Assembly: GCF_030815145.1 (NCBI RefSeq)
Contig: NZ_JAUSWJ010000001.1
Location: forward strand, 3,426,001 to 3,490,000
From: Kaistia geumhonensis
Lineage (GTDB): Bacteria > Pseudomonadota > Alphaproteobacteria > Rhizobiales > Kaistiaceae
DNA: 64,000 nucleotides
Direction of reading: 5' to 3'
Made by a program: the position numbers and the translations under genes
The notes under the pieces: model-generated
What the model was told of the DNA's origin: nothing
Databases searched by the model: none
Seen by the model: the letters and a program-made list of their open reading frames with translations, nothing else
Shown here: positions 28,657 through 37,010 of the stretch, piece after piece
Position numbering within the stretch: position 1 is the first letter of the stretch
How the letters are laid out: each line of letters begins with the position of its first letter

Positions 28657-29667
28657 TCAATGATAGCCGAACTGGCCGCGGACCTTGCCGCGGAACACCC
28701 AGTAGGACCAGGCGGTGTACATCAGCACGATCGGCAGCAGGAACAGCGTGCCGACCAGGAGGAAGGCCTGCGTCGCCTCCGAGGAGGCAGCTTCCGCCAG
28801 CGTGTACTTGTAGGGCACGATCATCGGGAACAGGCTGATCGCGATGCCGAGATAGGAGAGCAGGAACAGGAGGATCGCGCCGATGAACGGCCCGGCCTCG
28901 CGGCTCGAGCCGAGCGCGCGCCAGGTGAAGAAGGCGACGGCGAGCGCCGCGATCGGCACCGGGGCGAAGATGACGATGTTGGGGAAGGCGAACCAGCGCG
29001 ACGCGATCACCGGCTGGGCGAGCGGCGTCCAGATGCTGACGATGCCGATCGCGATGAGGACGCCGACGAGGCAGATGCGTCCATGGCGGCGGGCCGACGC
29101 CTGGACCTCGCCCTCCGTCTTCAGGATCAGCCAACCCGACCCGAGCAGGCCGTAGCCGAACATCAGCGCGATGCCCGTCACGACCGAGAACGGGGTCAGG
29201 AAATCGAAGGACGAGCCGGAGAAGGTGCGGTCCGTGACCTCGAAGCCCTGGATGAAGGCGCCGAGCACGACGCCCTGCGAGAAGGTGGCGAGCCCCGAGC
29301 CATAGGCGAAGGCGTGGTCCCAGAAGGTCTTGTTCTCGGAATCGCGGAAGCGGAACTCGAAGGCGAGGCCGCGGAAGACGAGCGAGAGCAGCATCACCAG
29401 CACCGGGAAATACACGGCCGGGATGATGATCGCGAAGGCGAGCGGGAAGGCGGCGAGGAGCGCGACGCCGCCGAGCACGAGCCAGGTTTCGTTGCCGTCC
29501 CAGACGGGGGCGACCGAGTTCATGATGAGGTTGCGCGAGGGCGTGTCGGGCGCGAGCCCGAACAGCATCCCGACGCCGAGATCGAAGCCGTCCAGCATCA
29601 CATAGAAGAAGACGCCGAGCGCGATGATGGCCGTCCAGATCGGCACGAAGTCGAGAACCGGATTCAT
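28657..29667 (-). CDS. cydB: Cytochrome bd-type (CIO) ubiquinol oxidase subunit II
   Basis: Integral membrane protein of 336 residues starting MNPVLDFVPIWTAIIALGV with the conserved GFDLGVGMLFG near residue 27 and WDGNETWLVLGG near residue 54. About eight hydrophobic segments fit the CydB fold. It partners CydA at 29947-31338 in the quinol-oxidising, oxygen-reducing terminal oxidase of the cytoplasmic membrane. Unusually, the gene pair is separated by a 266-bp inverted-repeat element rather than a few bases. Confidence 0.96.
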   Translation of the reverse strand: MNPVLDFVPIWTAIIALGVFFYVMLDGFDLGVGMLFGLAPDTPSRNLIMNSVAPVWDGNETWLVLGGVALLAAFPLAFAIIIPAVYFPVLVMLLSLVFRGLAFEFRFRDSENKTFWDHAFAYGSGLATFSQGVVLGAFIQGFEVTDRTFSGSSFDFLTPFSVVTGIALMFGYGLLGSGWLILKTEGEVQASARRHGRICLVGVLIAIGIVSIWTPLAQPVIASRWFAFPNIVIFAPVPIAALAVAFFTWRALGSSREAGPFIGAILLFLLSYLGIAISLFPMIVPYKYTLAEAASSEATQAFLLVGTLFLLPIVLMYTAWSYWVFRGKVRGQFGYH

Positions 29668-29681
29668 CCTGTCGCTCCTTG

Positions 29682-29947
29682 GGGTCCGAACTCAATCAGG
29701 AAGTGGATCTGCGTTGGGCCAAAATCCGCCGCGGACAGGAGACGGTGCTCAGCCGATGCCTGCGCATCGGCAAGAACGGGCGACGCAGCCGCGGCGCATT
29801 TTCGCCCAACCCGGAGGGCGTGAGGGAAACGACGCCATTGCGGCGTCGAATAAGTCTTGCGGGGGTAAGGCCCCGCCGCGACTTGTTCTCCTGGCACTCT
29901 CATCGTTTCCCTCAAGCGCAGACCGCTTCCTGATTGAGTCCGGACCC
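29682..29947. repeat. MITE-like element with terminal inverted repeats between cydA and cydB
   Basis: The ends are inverted repeats: 29682-29713 and the complement of 29917-29947 match at about 29 of 32 positions, both reading GGGTCCG then ACTCAATCAGGAAG. Inside, 29713-29734 pairs with 29789-29810 (20 of 22), CCGATGC pairs with GCATCGG around 29753-29770, and GAGGGAAACG at 29822 pairs with CGTTTCCCTC at 29904-29913. A GC stem lies inside the last pair near 29852-29884. No transposase is encoded and no clear target duplication is visible. The last base overlaps the cydA stop codon. The transcript of the operon would fold into a large multi-branched structure here. Confidence 0.75.
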
Positions 29948-31338
29948 TAATTCTCGATGGCGCCGGCGAGGACGGGCGCTTCGGGCCGCCCGGCTTCCAC
30001 CGGGCTGTCGCCTTCGCCATGCCCCGTGGAGCGCGGTCCCTTGCGCACGATGCGCGCCATGAGGATCACCCCGGTCGGATAGACGAAGACATAGACGATG
30101 ACATAGGCGAGCAGCGAGATCAGCACGTCGAGGCCGGTCAGCGACGGCGACATGGAATCGGCCGTTCGCAAATGGTCGTAGATCGTCCAGGGCTGCCGTC
30201 CCGTCTCGGTGACCACCCAGCCGGCGATCACGGTCAGGAAGCCGATCGGGATCGTGAGCTGCAGCACCTTCAGGAAGAGCGGGGTCGTGGTCAGCCGGCC
30301 GCGGATGCGCAGCCAGTTCCCCCAGATCACCAGGCCGAGCATGATGATGCCGAGCCCGACCATGATGCGGAAGCCGAAGAAGGGCAGGGCGACGAAGGGG
30401 CGGTCCTCCGGCGGGAACGCCTTCAGCCCTGTGATCTCGCCGTCCAGCGAATGCGTCAGGATGAGGCTGCCGAGATAGGGCACCTCGATGGCATAGAGAT
30501 TCTTCTCGGCGTCCTGATCCGGGATCGCGAAGAGCGTCAGCGGCAGTTCGCTGCCCGTTTCCCAGATCGCCTCGATCGCGGCAAGCTTGGCCGGCTGGTA
30601 CTGGCGCGTGTTGAGGCCGTGCGCATCGCCGACATACATCTGCAGCGGCACCAGAACGGTCAGCAGCCACAGCGTCATCTTCATCATCACCTTGCCTTCT
30701 TCGGCGAAGGTGCCGCGCCGGATGAAATAGGCGCTGATGCCCATCACCACGAAGCCCGTCGTGATGTAGAAGGCGATGACGTTATGGGCGAGGCGGTAGG
30801 GGAAGGACGGGTTGAAGATCGCTTCCGACCACGAGGTCGGGAAATAGCGGCCGTCGACGACCTGGAACCCGGCCGGCGTCTGCAGCCAACTGTTGGCCGA
30901 GAGGATCCAGAAGGCGGAGAGCAGCGTGCCCGCGGCCACCATCAACGTGGCGAAGAGATAGGCCCAGCGCGGCACCAGATGGCGGCCGAACAGCAGCACG
31001 CCGAGGAAGCCGGCTTCGAGGAAGAAGGCGGTCAGCGCCTCATAGGCGAGCAGCGGCGCGAGCACGTTCGCGGCGGCGTCGGACAGGCGGCTCCAATTGG
31101 TGCCGAACTGGAACGGCATCACGACGCCGCTCACCACGCCCATGCCGAACGAGATCGAGAAGATCTTGATCCAGAAGGTCGACAGGCGCAGATAGATTTC
31201 GCGCTTCGTGATGAAGTGGATCGTCTCGAGGACGGCAATATAGGACGCCGTGCCGACCGTGAAGGCCGGCAGGATCACATGGAAGATCACGACCCATGCG
31301 AATTGCAGTCGTGACAGGAACACCGGATCGAGTTCCAT
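29947..31338 (-). CDS. cydA: Cytochrome bd-type (CIO) ubiquinol oxidase subunit I
   Basis: Membrane subunit of 463 residues beginning MELDPVFLSRLQFAWVVIFH, which contains the haem-ligand His region. The stretch GDAHGLNTRQYQPAKLAAIE marks the quinol/Q-loop side. The total length and a short Q-loop fit the cyanide-insensitive (CIO) subgroup rather than long-Q-loop CydA. It forms the high-affinity quinol oxidase with CydB, useful at low oxygen or when haem-copper oxidases are inhibited. The ORF ends with TAG at 29949-29947, directly at the edge of the inverted-repeat element. A possible FNR-type site lies upstream at 31461-31474. Confidence 0.96.
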   Translation of the reverse strand: MELDPVFLSRLQFAWVVIFHVILPAFTVGTASYIAVLETIHFITKREIYLRLSTFWIKIFSISFGMGVVSGVVMPFQFGTNWSRLSDAAANVLAPLLAYEALTAFFLEAGFLGVLLFGRHLVPRWAYLFATLMVAAGTLLSAFWILSANSWLQTPAGFQVVDGRYFPTSWSEAIFNPSFPYRLAHNVIAFYITTGFVVMGISAYFIRRGTFAEEGKVMMKMTLWLLTVLVPLQMYVGDAHGLNTRQYQPAKLAAIEAIWETGSELPLTLFAIPDQDAEKNLYAIEVPYLGSLILTHSLDGEITGLKAFPPEDRPFVALPFFGFRIMVGLGIIMLGLVIWGNWLRIRGRLTTTPLFLKVLQLTIPIGFLTVIAGWVVTETGRQPWTIYDHLRTADSMSPSLTGLDVLISLLAYVIVYVFVYPTGVILMARIVRKGPRSTGHGEGDSPVEAGRPEAPVLAGAIEN

Positions 31339-31460
31339 CTTCCACCTCCCGAAAACGAATCAGGCCAGCCCGACTTGCACATCCGCCCCAGATGCCGGCA
31401 CGAACGAAGGCTAGGGCGGATCGTGGCCGCTGTCGATAAGCCTCCCTCATTGTTGGACGA

Positions 31461-31474
31461 TTCGTCCCTATCAA
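31461..31474. promoter_or_regulatory. Weak FNR/CRP-type half-site upstream of cydA
   Basis: TTCGTCCCTATCAA has one perfect ATCAA half and a 3-of-5 match in the other half of the TTGAT-N4-ATCAA consensus. It lies about 123 bp before the cydA start. Oxygen-responsive control of cydAB is common, but this match alone is weak. Confidence 0.25.
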
Positions 31475-31574
31475 AGCGTGTAGCGGCCCACGCAGCCGCG
31501 GCCCCTTGAAACCGCGCCTCTCCCGGCAAGATGAGCAGTGAGGCGGCCGCGTGAGCCGGCCAGGGGACGGGTCG

Positions 31575-32159
31575 ATGCCAGTGCTGTCGCGGTTGAAGGG
31601 TTGGTGGGCGGCGGTCGAGCGCTATGCCGCCCATGCGGACCCGCGTGTCACCGCCTGCAACTGGATCGCGCTCGTCGTCGCGTCCAACCAGCCTTTCTAT
31701 CCGCTCTATGTCGAGGCCGTCGCGGGCCGGGGAGGGCTCGCCGCCATGCTGACCTTCCTCTCGACGCCCTTCTTCGCGCTGGCGCCGCTGGTCGCGCGGC
31801 GGCATGACCGCATCGGCCGCGCGATGCTGCCGCTCGCCGGCATCGCCAACAGCCTCCTCGCGCTCGTCCTGTTCGGCGAGGCCTCCGGGGTGCTGCTCTT
31901 CCTCGCGCCCTGCGTCGTGATCGCCGGCCTCGCCTTCCGGCCTGACGAGCGGGGCTGGTCGTTCCCGCTTATCGGCGTGGCGGCGCTGGCCTATTTCGCC
32001 GGCCCGATGCTCGCCGCGACACCCATGGTTTCGCTGGACGAGGCCGGCAGCCTGGCGCTCCTGCGGGTCAACGCCTTCAGTGCCGGCTGCCTGCTCGCGC
32101 TGACCGGCCTGACCTTCTCGGGCGCGATGGCGGCCGGGCCCCGACGATCCGGAGCCTGA
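31575..32159 (+). CDS. Uncharacterised multi-pass membrane protein
   Basis: Protein of 194 residues with about five hydrophobic segments, e.g. MLTFLSTPFFALAPLVA, LPLAGIANSLLALVLFG, VLLFLAPCVVIAGLAF, FPLIGVAALAYFAGPMLA and LLALTGLTF. No catalytic motif is visible and I do not recognise a named family. ATG at 31575 has AGGGGACGGG upstream; an in-frame GTG at 31551 would add MSRPGDGS. It is divergent from cydA and upstream of the two-component pair, separated by 102 bp, so its own short transcript is likely. Confidence 0.75.
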   Translation: MPVLSRLKGWWAAVERYAAHADPRVTACNWIALVVASNQPFYPLYVEAVAGRGGLAAMLTFLSTPFFALAPLVARRHDRIGRAMLPLAGIANSLLALVLFGEASGVLLFLAPCVVIAGLAFRPDERGWSFPLIGVAALAYFAGPMLAATPMVSLDEAGSLALLRVNAFSAGCLLALTGLTFSGAMAAGPRRSGA

Positions 32160-32261
32160 TCCCGCCGGCCGCGCGGCGCGCGACACATCCTGTTACACTT
32201 CGGCGCTGGAAAATTTGCGCCGCCTGCGCTGAATGGGCTGCATTCCTCACCCGGAGCGGGC

Positions 32262-32984
32262 ATGGACCGCACACCGCATATCCTCGTCGTCGACGATCAT
32301 CGCGAGATCCGCGAGTTGCTCGCGCGCTATCTCGTGAAGAACGGCCTGCGCGTCTCGGTGGCGTCGGGCGGCGTCGAGATGCGCCAGGCCATGCGCGCGG
32401 GCGCCATCGACCTCGTGGTGCTCGACGTCATGATGCCGGGCGAGGACGGGCTGACGCTCTGCCGCCAGCTCCGCCAGAGCGGCGAGATCCCCGTGGTGCT
32501 GCTGACGGCCGTGGCCGAGGAGACGGACCGCATCGTCGGGCTGGAGCTCGGCGCCGACGATTATGTCACCAAGCCCTTCAATCCGCGCGAGCTGCTCGCC
32601 CGCATCCGCGCCATCCTGCGCCGCGCCTCCGCGGCGCCGCGCGCCGAGGCGAGCGAATCCGGCCAGCGCTTCCGCTTCGACCGCTTCGTGCTCGATGTCG
32701 ACCGCCGCGCGGTGCTCGACGAGGGGGGCGAGGATATCGGCCTCGGCAGCGCCGAGTTCCGCCTGCTGCTCGCCTTCGTGACGCGGCCCGGCATCGTGCT
32801 CTCGCGCGAGCAGCTCCTCGACATCACCGCCGGCCGCGCGGCGCAGCTCTTCGACCGCAGCATCGACAATCTCGTCAGCCGCCTCCGGCGGCGGATCGAG
32901 CCCGATCCGCAGCGCCCGACGCTGATCAAGACGGTCTGGGGCGATGGCTATTCCTTCGCCGCCAAGGTGGAGCCGGCGGGGTGA
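32262..32984 (+). CDS. OmpR-family response regulator
   Basis: Two-domain regulator of 240 residues. The receiver domain contains ILVVDDHREIRELL, the phospho-acceptor Asp in LVVLDVMMPGEDG and the Lys in DYVTKPFNPREL. The C-terminal winged helix includes LTR-type recognition elements around LSREQLLDITAGRAAQLFDR and VWGDGYSFAA. The stop overlaps the GTG start of the sensor kinase gene as GTGA, so the two form a coupled pair. The DNA targets are not evident in the window. Confidence 0.94.
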   Translation: MDRTPHILVVDDHREIRELLARYLVKNGLRVSVASGGVEMRQAMRAGAIDLVVLDVMMPGEDGLTLCRQLRQSGEIPVVLLTAVAEETDRIVGLELGADDYVTKPFNPRELLARIRAILRRASAAPRAEASESGQRFRFDRFVLDVDRRAVLDEGGEDIGLGSAEFRLLLAFVTRPGIVLSREQLLDITAGRAAQLFDRSIDNLVSRLRRRIEPDPQRPTLIKTVWGDGYSFAAKVEPAG

Positions 32985-34405
32985 GGGCGTCGCTGCCGCG
33001 CCTCTGGCCGCGCAGCCTTGCCGGACGGCTCGTGATCATGCTGGTCGCGGCGCTGGCGCTCGCGCAGCTCGGGCTGACGCTGATCCTGCGCGTGCAGCAG
33101 GACGCGCTGCTCGACGGCGTCATCCATGGCCAGGCGCTGAACCAGACGGTGGCGCTGGCGCGCCTCCTCACCGACTATCCCGCTTCCGACGGCGAGCGTA
33201 TCGCGCGGGCCTTCGGATCGCGCGGCTCCTGCGCCAGCGTGGCGGCCGCGCCGCCGCCGGCGCACCCGCCGGGGCCGGCCGAGCGCGATCTGGCGCAGCT
33301 GCTGCAACAGATGCTCCACGGCGTCGAGGCCGCGCCGCCGATCGTCTCGGTCGAGCCGCTCGGCCCGGACCGGCATCCCTGCCCGACGGGCCGGCCCGGC
33401 CCGCCGCCACCCGACCACCGGCCGCCGGCCCCGGAGGGCGATCGGCCCGGCGGGCCGCGCCGCGTCGCCGCCGTCGCCATGACCGTGCCGCTCGCCGACG
33501 GCCGCTTCGCGACGCTGCGCTCCGCCGTCGAACTGCCGGGCGGGTTCGGCCGCGTCGCGCTGCTCTCCTTCCTGCTCTCCGCGCTGGCGGTGGCGGCGGT
33601 GGCGGTGCTGGCGATCCGCGGCCAGACGCGCTCGCTGCGCCATCTCGCCGACGCCTCGGAGCGGTTCGGGCGGGGCGAGGCCGTCCCCCATCTCGCCGAG
33701 ACGGGGCCGAGCGAGGTCGTCGCCGCGACCCGCGCCTTCAACACGATGCAGCAGCGGCTCGGCGACTTCATGAGCGACCGGCTGCGCCTCCTCGCCAGCA
33801 TCAGCCACGATCTGCGCACGCCGCTCACGACGCTCCGGCTCAAGGCGGAGTTCATCGAGGACGAGGCGGTGCGCGACGATATCGTGGCGACGATCGACGA
33901 ACTGACGGTGATCTGCGAGGCGACGCTCGCCTTCACCCGCGCCGAGGCGACGAGTGAGGCGACAGCGCTCCTCCGGCTCGACCAGCTGGTCGCGGACTGT
34001 ATCGAGGAATTCCGCCTCGCGGGCGCGGATGTCGAGGCGGCCGATCTCGCCGCCGTCACATATCCCTGCCGCCCGGTGGCGCTGAAACGCGCGCTGCGCA
34101 ACCTCGTCGAGAACGCCGTCCGCTACGGCCATGAGGCGCGGGTCTCGGTTCGGGACGAGGCCGACGCCGTCGCCGTCGCGGTGGCTGATGCGGGGCCTGG
34201 CCTGCCCGAGGATCGCATGGACGAAGCGTTCCAGCCCTTCGTGCGGCTGGAGCCCTCGCGAAGCACCGAGACGGGCGGCATCGGCCTCGGCCTCGCCATC
34301 GCGCGGTCGATCGTGCAGGCACATGGCGGCACGCTGATGCTGGAAAACCGCCCGCAGGGCGGCCTCGTCGCGACGATCCGCCTGCCGAAAGCGGCGGCGT
34401 CGTGA
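32981..34405 (+). CDS. Sensor histidine kinase, EnvZ-like
   Basis: Membrane kinase of 474 residues starting at GTG 32981. The first transmembrane helix is at about residues 12-35. A periplasmic domain of about 150 residues follows, with an unusual Pro/Gly/His-rich end (PTGRPGPPPPDHRPPAPEG). The second helix is RVALLSFLLSALAVAAVAVL, then HAMP. The HisKA motif LLASISHDLRTPLTTLRL carries the phospho-acceptor His, and the ATPase domain has NLVENAVRYG, DAGPGLPED and GIGLGLAIA. It signals to the OmpR regulator just upstream. The stimulus is unknown; the low-complexity sensor segment gives no recognised ligand fold. Confidence 0.93.
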   Translation: MRASLPRLWPRSLAGRLVIMLVAALALAQLGLTLILRVQQDALLDGVIHGQALNQTVALARLLTDYPASDGERIARAFGSRGSCASVAAAPPPAHPPGPAERDLAQLLQQMLHGVEAAPPIVSVEPLGPDRHPCPTGRPGPPPPDHRPPAPEGDRPGGPRRVAAVAMTVPLADGRFATLRSAVELPGGFGRVALLSFLLSALAVAAVAVLAIRGQTRSLRHLADASERFGRGEAVPHLAETGPSEVVAATRAFNTMQQRLGDFMSDRLRLLASISHDLRTPLTTLRLKAEFIEDEAVRDDIVATIDELTVICEATLAFTRAEATSEATALLRLDQLVADCIEEFRLAGADVEAADLAAVTYPCRPVALKRALRNLVENAVRYGHEARVSVRDEADAVAVAVADAGPGLPEDRMDEAFQPFVRLEPSRSTETGGIGLGLAIARSIVQAHGGTLMLENRPQGGLVATIRLPKAAAS

Positions 34406-34496
34406 AGGCTGCGCCGATGGCGCGGCGCCTGCTTCCGGCGGGGCGTGAATCACACTAGGCTCGCGCCATCCTTCACCCTCCACGGAGTCATCCGAC

Positions 34497-35057
34497 ATGG
34501 CCGACGCTGCCTGGCGCGCCGATCCTCTGGCCTGGGGCCACGGCCCGCGCGTGTTTGAGGCCTTCCTCGAGCCGACCTGCCCCTATTCGGTCCGCGCCTT
34601 CAACAAGTTCGACCTGCTCCTGGCCGAGGCCGGCGCCGATCGCATCACAATCAAGATCCGCCTGCAGCCGCAGCCCTGGCACATGTATTCGGGCGTCGTG
34701 ACGCGCTGCGTCATCGCCGCCTCGACGCTGCCGGGCGGCAAGGAGGAGGCGAAGAAGGTGATCGCCGCCGTGGGGGCGCATCGCGAGGAATTCGAGTTCG
34801 ACAAGCACTGGGGCGGCGCCAATCTCGACGCGACGCCGCGCGACATCATCAAGCGCGTGGAAGACTATAGCGGCGTCGCGCTGTTCGACGCCTTCGCCAT
34901 TCCCGATCTCGACAAGGAGATCAAATGGCACTGCAAATATGCCCGGCAGAACGGCATCCATGTCTCGCCGACCTTCATGATCGACGGTCTCGTCCAGCCG
35001 GACATGTCGAGCGGCGACGCGGTCGCCGACTGGGCGGCGAAGCTCGTCGGCAAATAG
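34497..35057 (+). CDS. DsbA/thioredoxin-fold family protein
   Basis: Protein of 186 residues with a DsbA-like thioredoxin fold: active site PTCPYSVRAF (CPYS) near residue 24 and cis-Pro loop HVSPTFMIDG near residue 160. The second cysteine of a CxxC is replaced by Ser, so it is a monothiol version more like GST-kappa/2-hydroxychromene isomerase relatives than a dithiol oxidase. No signal peptide is seen, so it is probably cytoplasmic. The start ATG is at 34497 with CGGAG upstream. It converges with the SDR gene at 35063. Confidence 0.85.
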   Translation: MADAAWRADPLAWGHGPRVFEAFLEPTCPYSVRAFNKFDLLLAEAGADRITIKIRLQPQPWHMYSGVVTRCVIAASTLPGGKEEAKKVIAAVGAHREEFEFDKHWGGANLDATPRDIIKRVEDYSGVALFDAFAIPDLDKEIKWHCKYARQNGIHVSPTFMIDGLVQPDMSSGDAVADWAAKLVGK

Positions 35058-35062
35058 CCTCC

Positions 35063-35818
35063 TCAGGTCCAGCCGCCGTCGACGACGAAGCTCTGCGCCG
35101 TGCAGTGGCGGCTGTCGTCGGCAGCGAGGAACAGCGCCATGCGGGCGATGTCGGCCGGGTCCAGCTTGTCGGGAATGCACTGGCGCTCGGCGATGCGCCG
35201 CTCGCCGGCCTCGTCGAGCCAGAGCTTCACCTGCCGCTCGGTCATGACCCAGCCCGGGACGAGGCAGTTGACGCGGATGCGGTCCGGCCCGAACTCGCGG
35301 GCAAGCGCGCGGGTCATGCCGTAGACGCCCGCCTTGGCGGCCACATAGGCGACGCAGTCCGCCGCCGCCATGGAGACCACGATCGAGCCGAGATTGATGA
35401 TCGAGCCGCCGCCGGCGCGCGCCATGCCGGCGCGCACCGCCTGCGCCGCGAAGAATTGCGGGCGCAGGTTGACCGCCATGCGGTCGTCCCAATAGGCGGC
35501 ATCGACCGCCTCGACCTTGTGGCGGTCGTCATTGGCGGCGTTGTTGACGAGGATGTCGACATGGCCGGCCTCAGCCTCGAACGCGGCGATGGCGGATCGC
35601 AGGGCATCGACGTCGCGGATGTCGCAGTGGCTGTAGCGGACGGTGGCGGGGAGGGACGCCGTCAGGGCCGCCGCGGCGGCGTCGTCGATGTCCACGAAGC
35701 CGACCCGGGCGCCCTGTTCGGCGAAGTGCCGGGTGAGGGAGGCACCGATACCCGTCGCTCCCCCGGTGATGAAGACCGATTTCGAGGCGAGGCTTGGATA
35801 GTTCGCGAAGCTGGACAT
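35063..35818 (-). CDS. SDR-family dehydrogenase, probable sugar or polyol dehydrogenase
   Basis: Classical short-chain dehydrogenase of 251 residues. The coenzyme motif is FITGGATGIGASL with VDIDD after beta-2, suggesting NAD preference. NNAAND follows, then the catalytic Ser in NLGSIVVSM and Tyr/Lys in CVAYVAAKAG, and the C-terminal FVVDGGWT. It is divergent from the LacI regulator with an operator-like palindrome between them, so it probably belongs to the same sugar-acid pathway, oxidising the sugar to a lactone before the hydrolase, dehydratase and aldolase act (inference). Confidence 0.92.
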   Translation of the reverse strand: MSSFANYPSLASKSVFITGGATGIGASLTRHFAEQGARVGFVDIDDAAAAALTASLPATVRYSHCDIRDVDALRSAIAAFEAEAGHVDILVNNAANDDRHKVEAVDAAYWDDRMAVNLRPQFFAAQAVRAGMARAGGGSIINLGSIVVSMAAADCVAYVAAKAGVYGMTRALAREFGPDRIRVNCLVPGWVMTERQVKLWLDEAGERRIAERQCIPDKLDPADIARMALFLAADDSRHCTAQSFVVDGGWT

Positions 35819-35841
35819 CGACGCGGATTCCGCTCTATTTC

Positions 35842-35855
35842 ATGTAACGATATAT
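35842..35855. promoter_or_regulatory. Candidate LacI-family operator, SDR/lacI divergent promoter
   Basis: ATGTAACGATATAT is an imperfect palindrome centred on CG at 35848-35849, the usual centre of LacI-family operators. The half ATGTAACG reappears, inverted, in the better palindrome at 36978-36991 before the dehydratase gene. Its position between the divergent SDR and regulator genes fits autoregulation. Confidence 0.5.
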
Positions 35856-35890
35856 ATCGCGGTAGCATCGTTTCGGACGGGAAGGCAAGC

Positions 35891-36931
35891 ATGACGAACG
35901 AGGCACCGGCGCGGCGGCGGGCGACGATCAAGGATGTCGCGAAGGCGGCCGACGTGTCGCCGATGACGGTCTCCAACGTCTTGAACGGTCGCCTGCAATA
36001 TGTCAGCGCGGCGACGAAGAAGCGCGTCGAGCGCGAGATCGAGCGGCTCGGCTATCGCCGGCAGGCCAATGCCCGCAACCTGCGCGTCGCGGAGCAGCGC
36101 TCGATCGGCATGGTGATCGTCGACGAGTCGCCGGCCTTCCTCGCCGATTTCTTCACCTGCCAGGTGGTCGCGGGTCTTGCCAATGTGCTGAACAGCGCCG
36201 ACTACACGCTGACGGTTCAGGGCATGCGCGGCGACCAGCTCGAAACCTCGATGATCACCCGAAATTTCGAGGTCGGCGGCTTCTGCGCCATGATCGCCGG
36301 CAGCGGCGAGGAGCGCCGGGCGGCGATCCGGCGCCTCGTCGATCTCGACCAGCCGGTCATCGTCTTCCAGGAGCCGATCACCCTGCCGGGCGCGGATTTC
36401 TGCGCCATCCGGCAGGACGACCGCGGCGGCGGACGGCTGATCGGCGACCATCTGCTCGCCCGCCGCGTCGAGGATTTCCTCGCCGTCGTCCCCGCGCAGG
36501 ATTGGCCGGCGATCGAGGAGCGCCTGGCCGGGCTCCGCGAAAGTCTCGCGGCGAATGGCGGCGGCGCGCGGCTCACCGTGATCGCCTCGGCGAGCGAGAG
36601 CTTCGCCGACGTGCAGGATGTCGTCGCCCGGCATCTCGCCGACCATCCGCTGCCTGGCGCCATCATCGGCGCCAACGACCCGATCGCAACCGCCGCCATG
36701 CTCTACCTGTTCGACCACGATGTCCGCGTGCCGGACGATGTGCGCATCGTCGGCTTCAACGGCTTCGAGGCGCATCGCTATGCGCGGCCGCGGCTGACCA
36801 CGGTCGATTCGGCCGCCTATCAGCTCGGCGAGCAGGCGGGACGCGCCATGCTGGAGCGGCTGGAGAGCGGCCGCTTCGCCCGCAACGAATGCGTTCTTCC
36901 CGTCCATTTCGACGCCGGCGCGACGACCTGA
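35891..36931 (+). CDS. LacI-family transcriptional regulator
   Basis: Regulator of 346 residues. The N-terminal helix-turn-helix ATIKDVAKAADVSPMTVSNVL and hinge region NARNLR are followed by a periplasmic-binding-protein-like sensor domain with SIGMVIVDESPAFL, IIGANDPIATAAMLY and VRIVGFNGFEAHRYARPRLTTVD. The ATG at 35891 is the only start giving a complete DNA-binding domain. It lies between the SDR gene and the dehydratase-ABC operon and most likely represses both, with a sugar acid or lactone as inducer. Two CG-centred palindromes flank it. Confidence 0.95.
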   Translation: MTNEAPARRRATIKDVAKAADVSPMTVSNVLNGRLQYVSAATKKRVEREIERLGYRRQANARNLRVAEQRSIGMVIVDESPAFLADFFTCQVVAGLANVLNSADYTLTVQGMRGDQLETSMITRNFEVGGFCAMIAGSGEERRAAIRRLVDLDQPVIVFQEPITLPGADFCAIRQDDRGGGRLIGDHLLARRVEDFLAVVPAQDWPAIEERLAGLRESLAANGGGARLTVIASASESFADVQDVVARHLADHPLPGAIIGANDPIATAAMLYLFDHDVRVPDDVRIVGFNGFEAHRYARPRLTTVDSAAYQLGEQAGRAMLERLESGRFARNECVLPVHFDAGATT

Positions 36932-36977
36932 GGCGCTGCTGCGGCAGGCCTCTCGAGGGGGCTTGTCAGCCGATTAA

Positions 36978-36991
36978 ATTTAACGTTACAT
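36978..36991. promoter_or_regulatory. Candidate LacI-family operator upstream of dehydratase operon
   Basis: ATTTAACGTTACAT is symmetrical at 6 of 7 paired positions around CG at 36984-36985 and shares TGTAACG with the site at 35842. It lies 20 bp before the dehydratase start, where a bound repressor would block transcription of the operon. Confidence 0.6.
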
Positions 36992-37010
36992 GTAGCTCGA
37001 GGGAGGCGCC

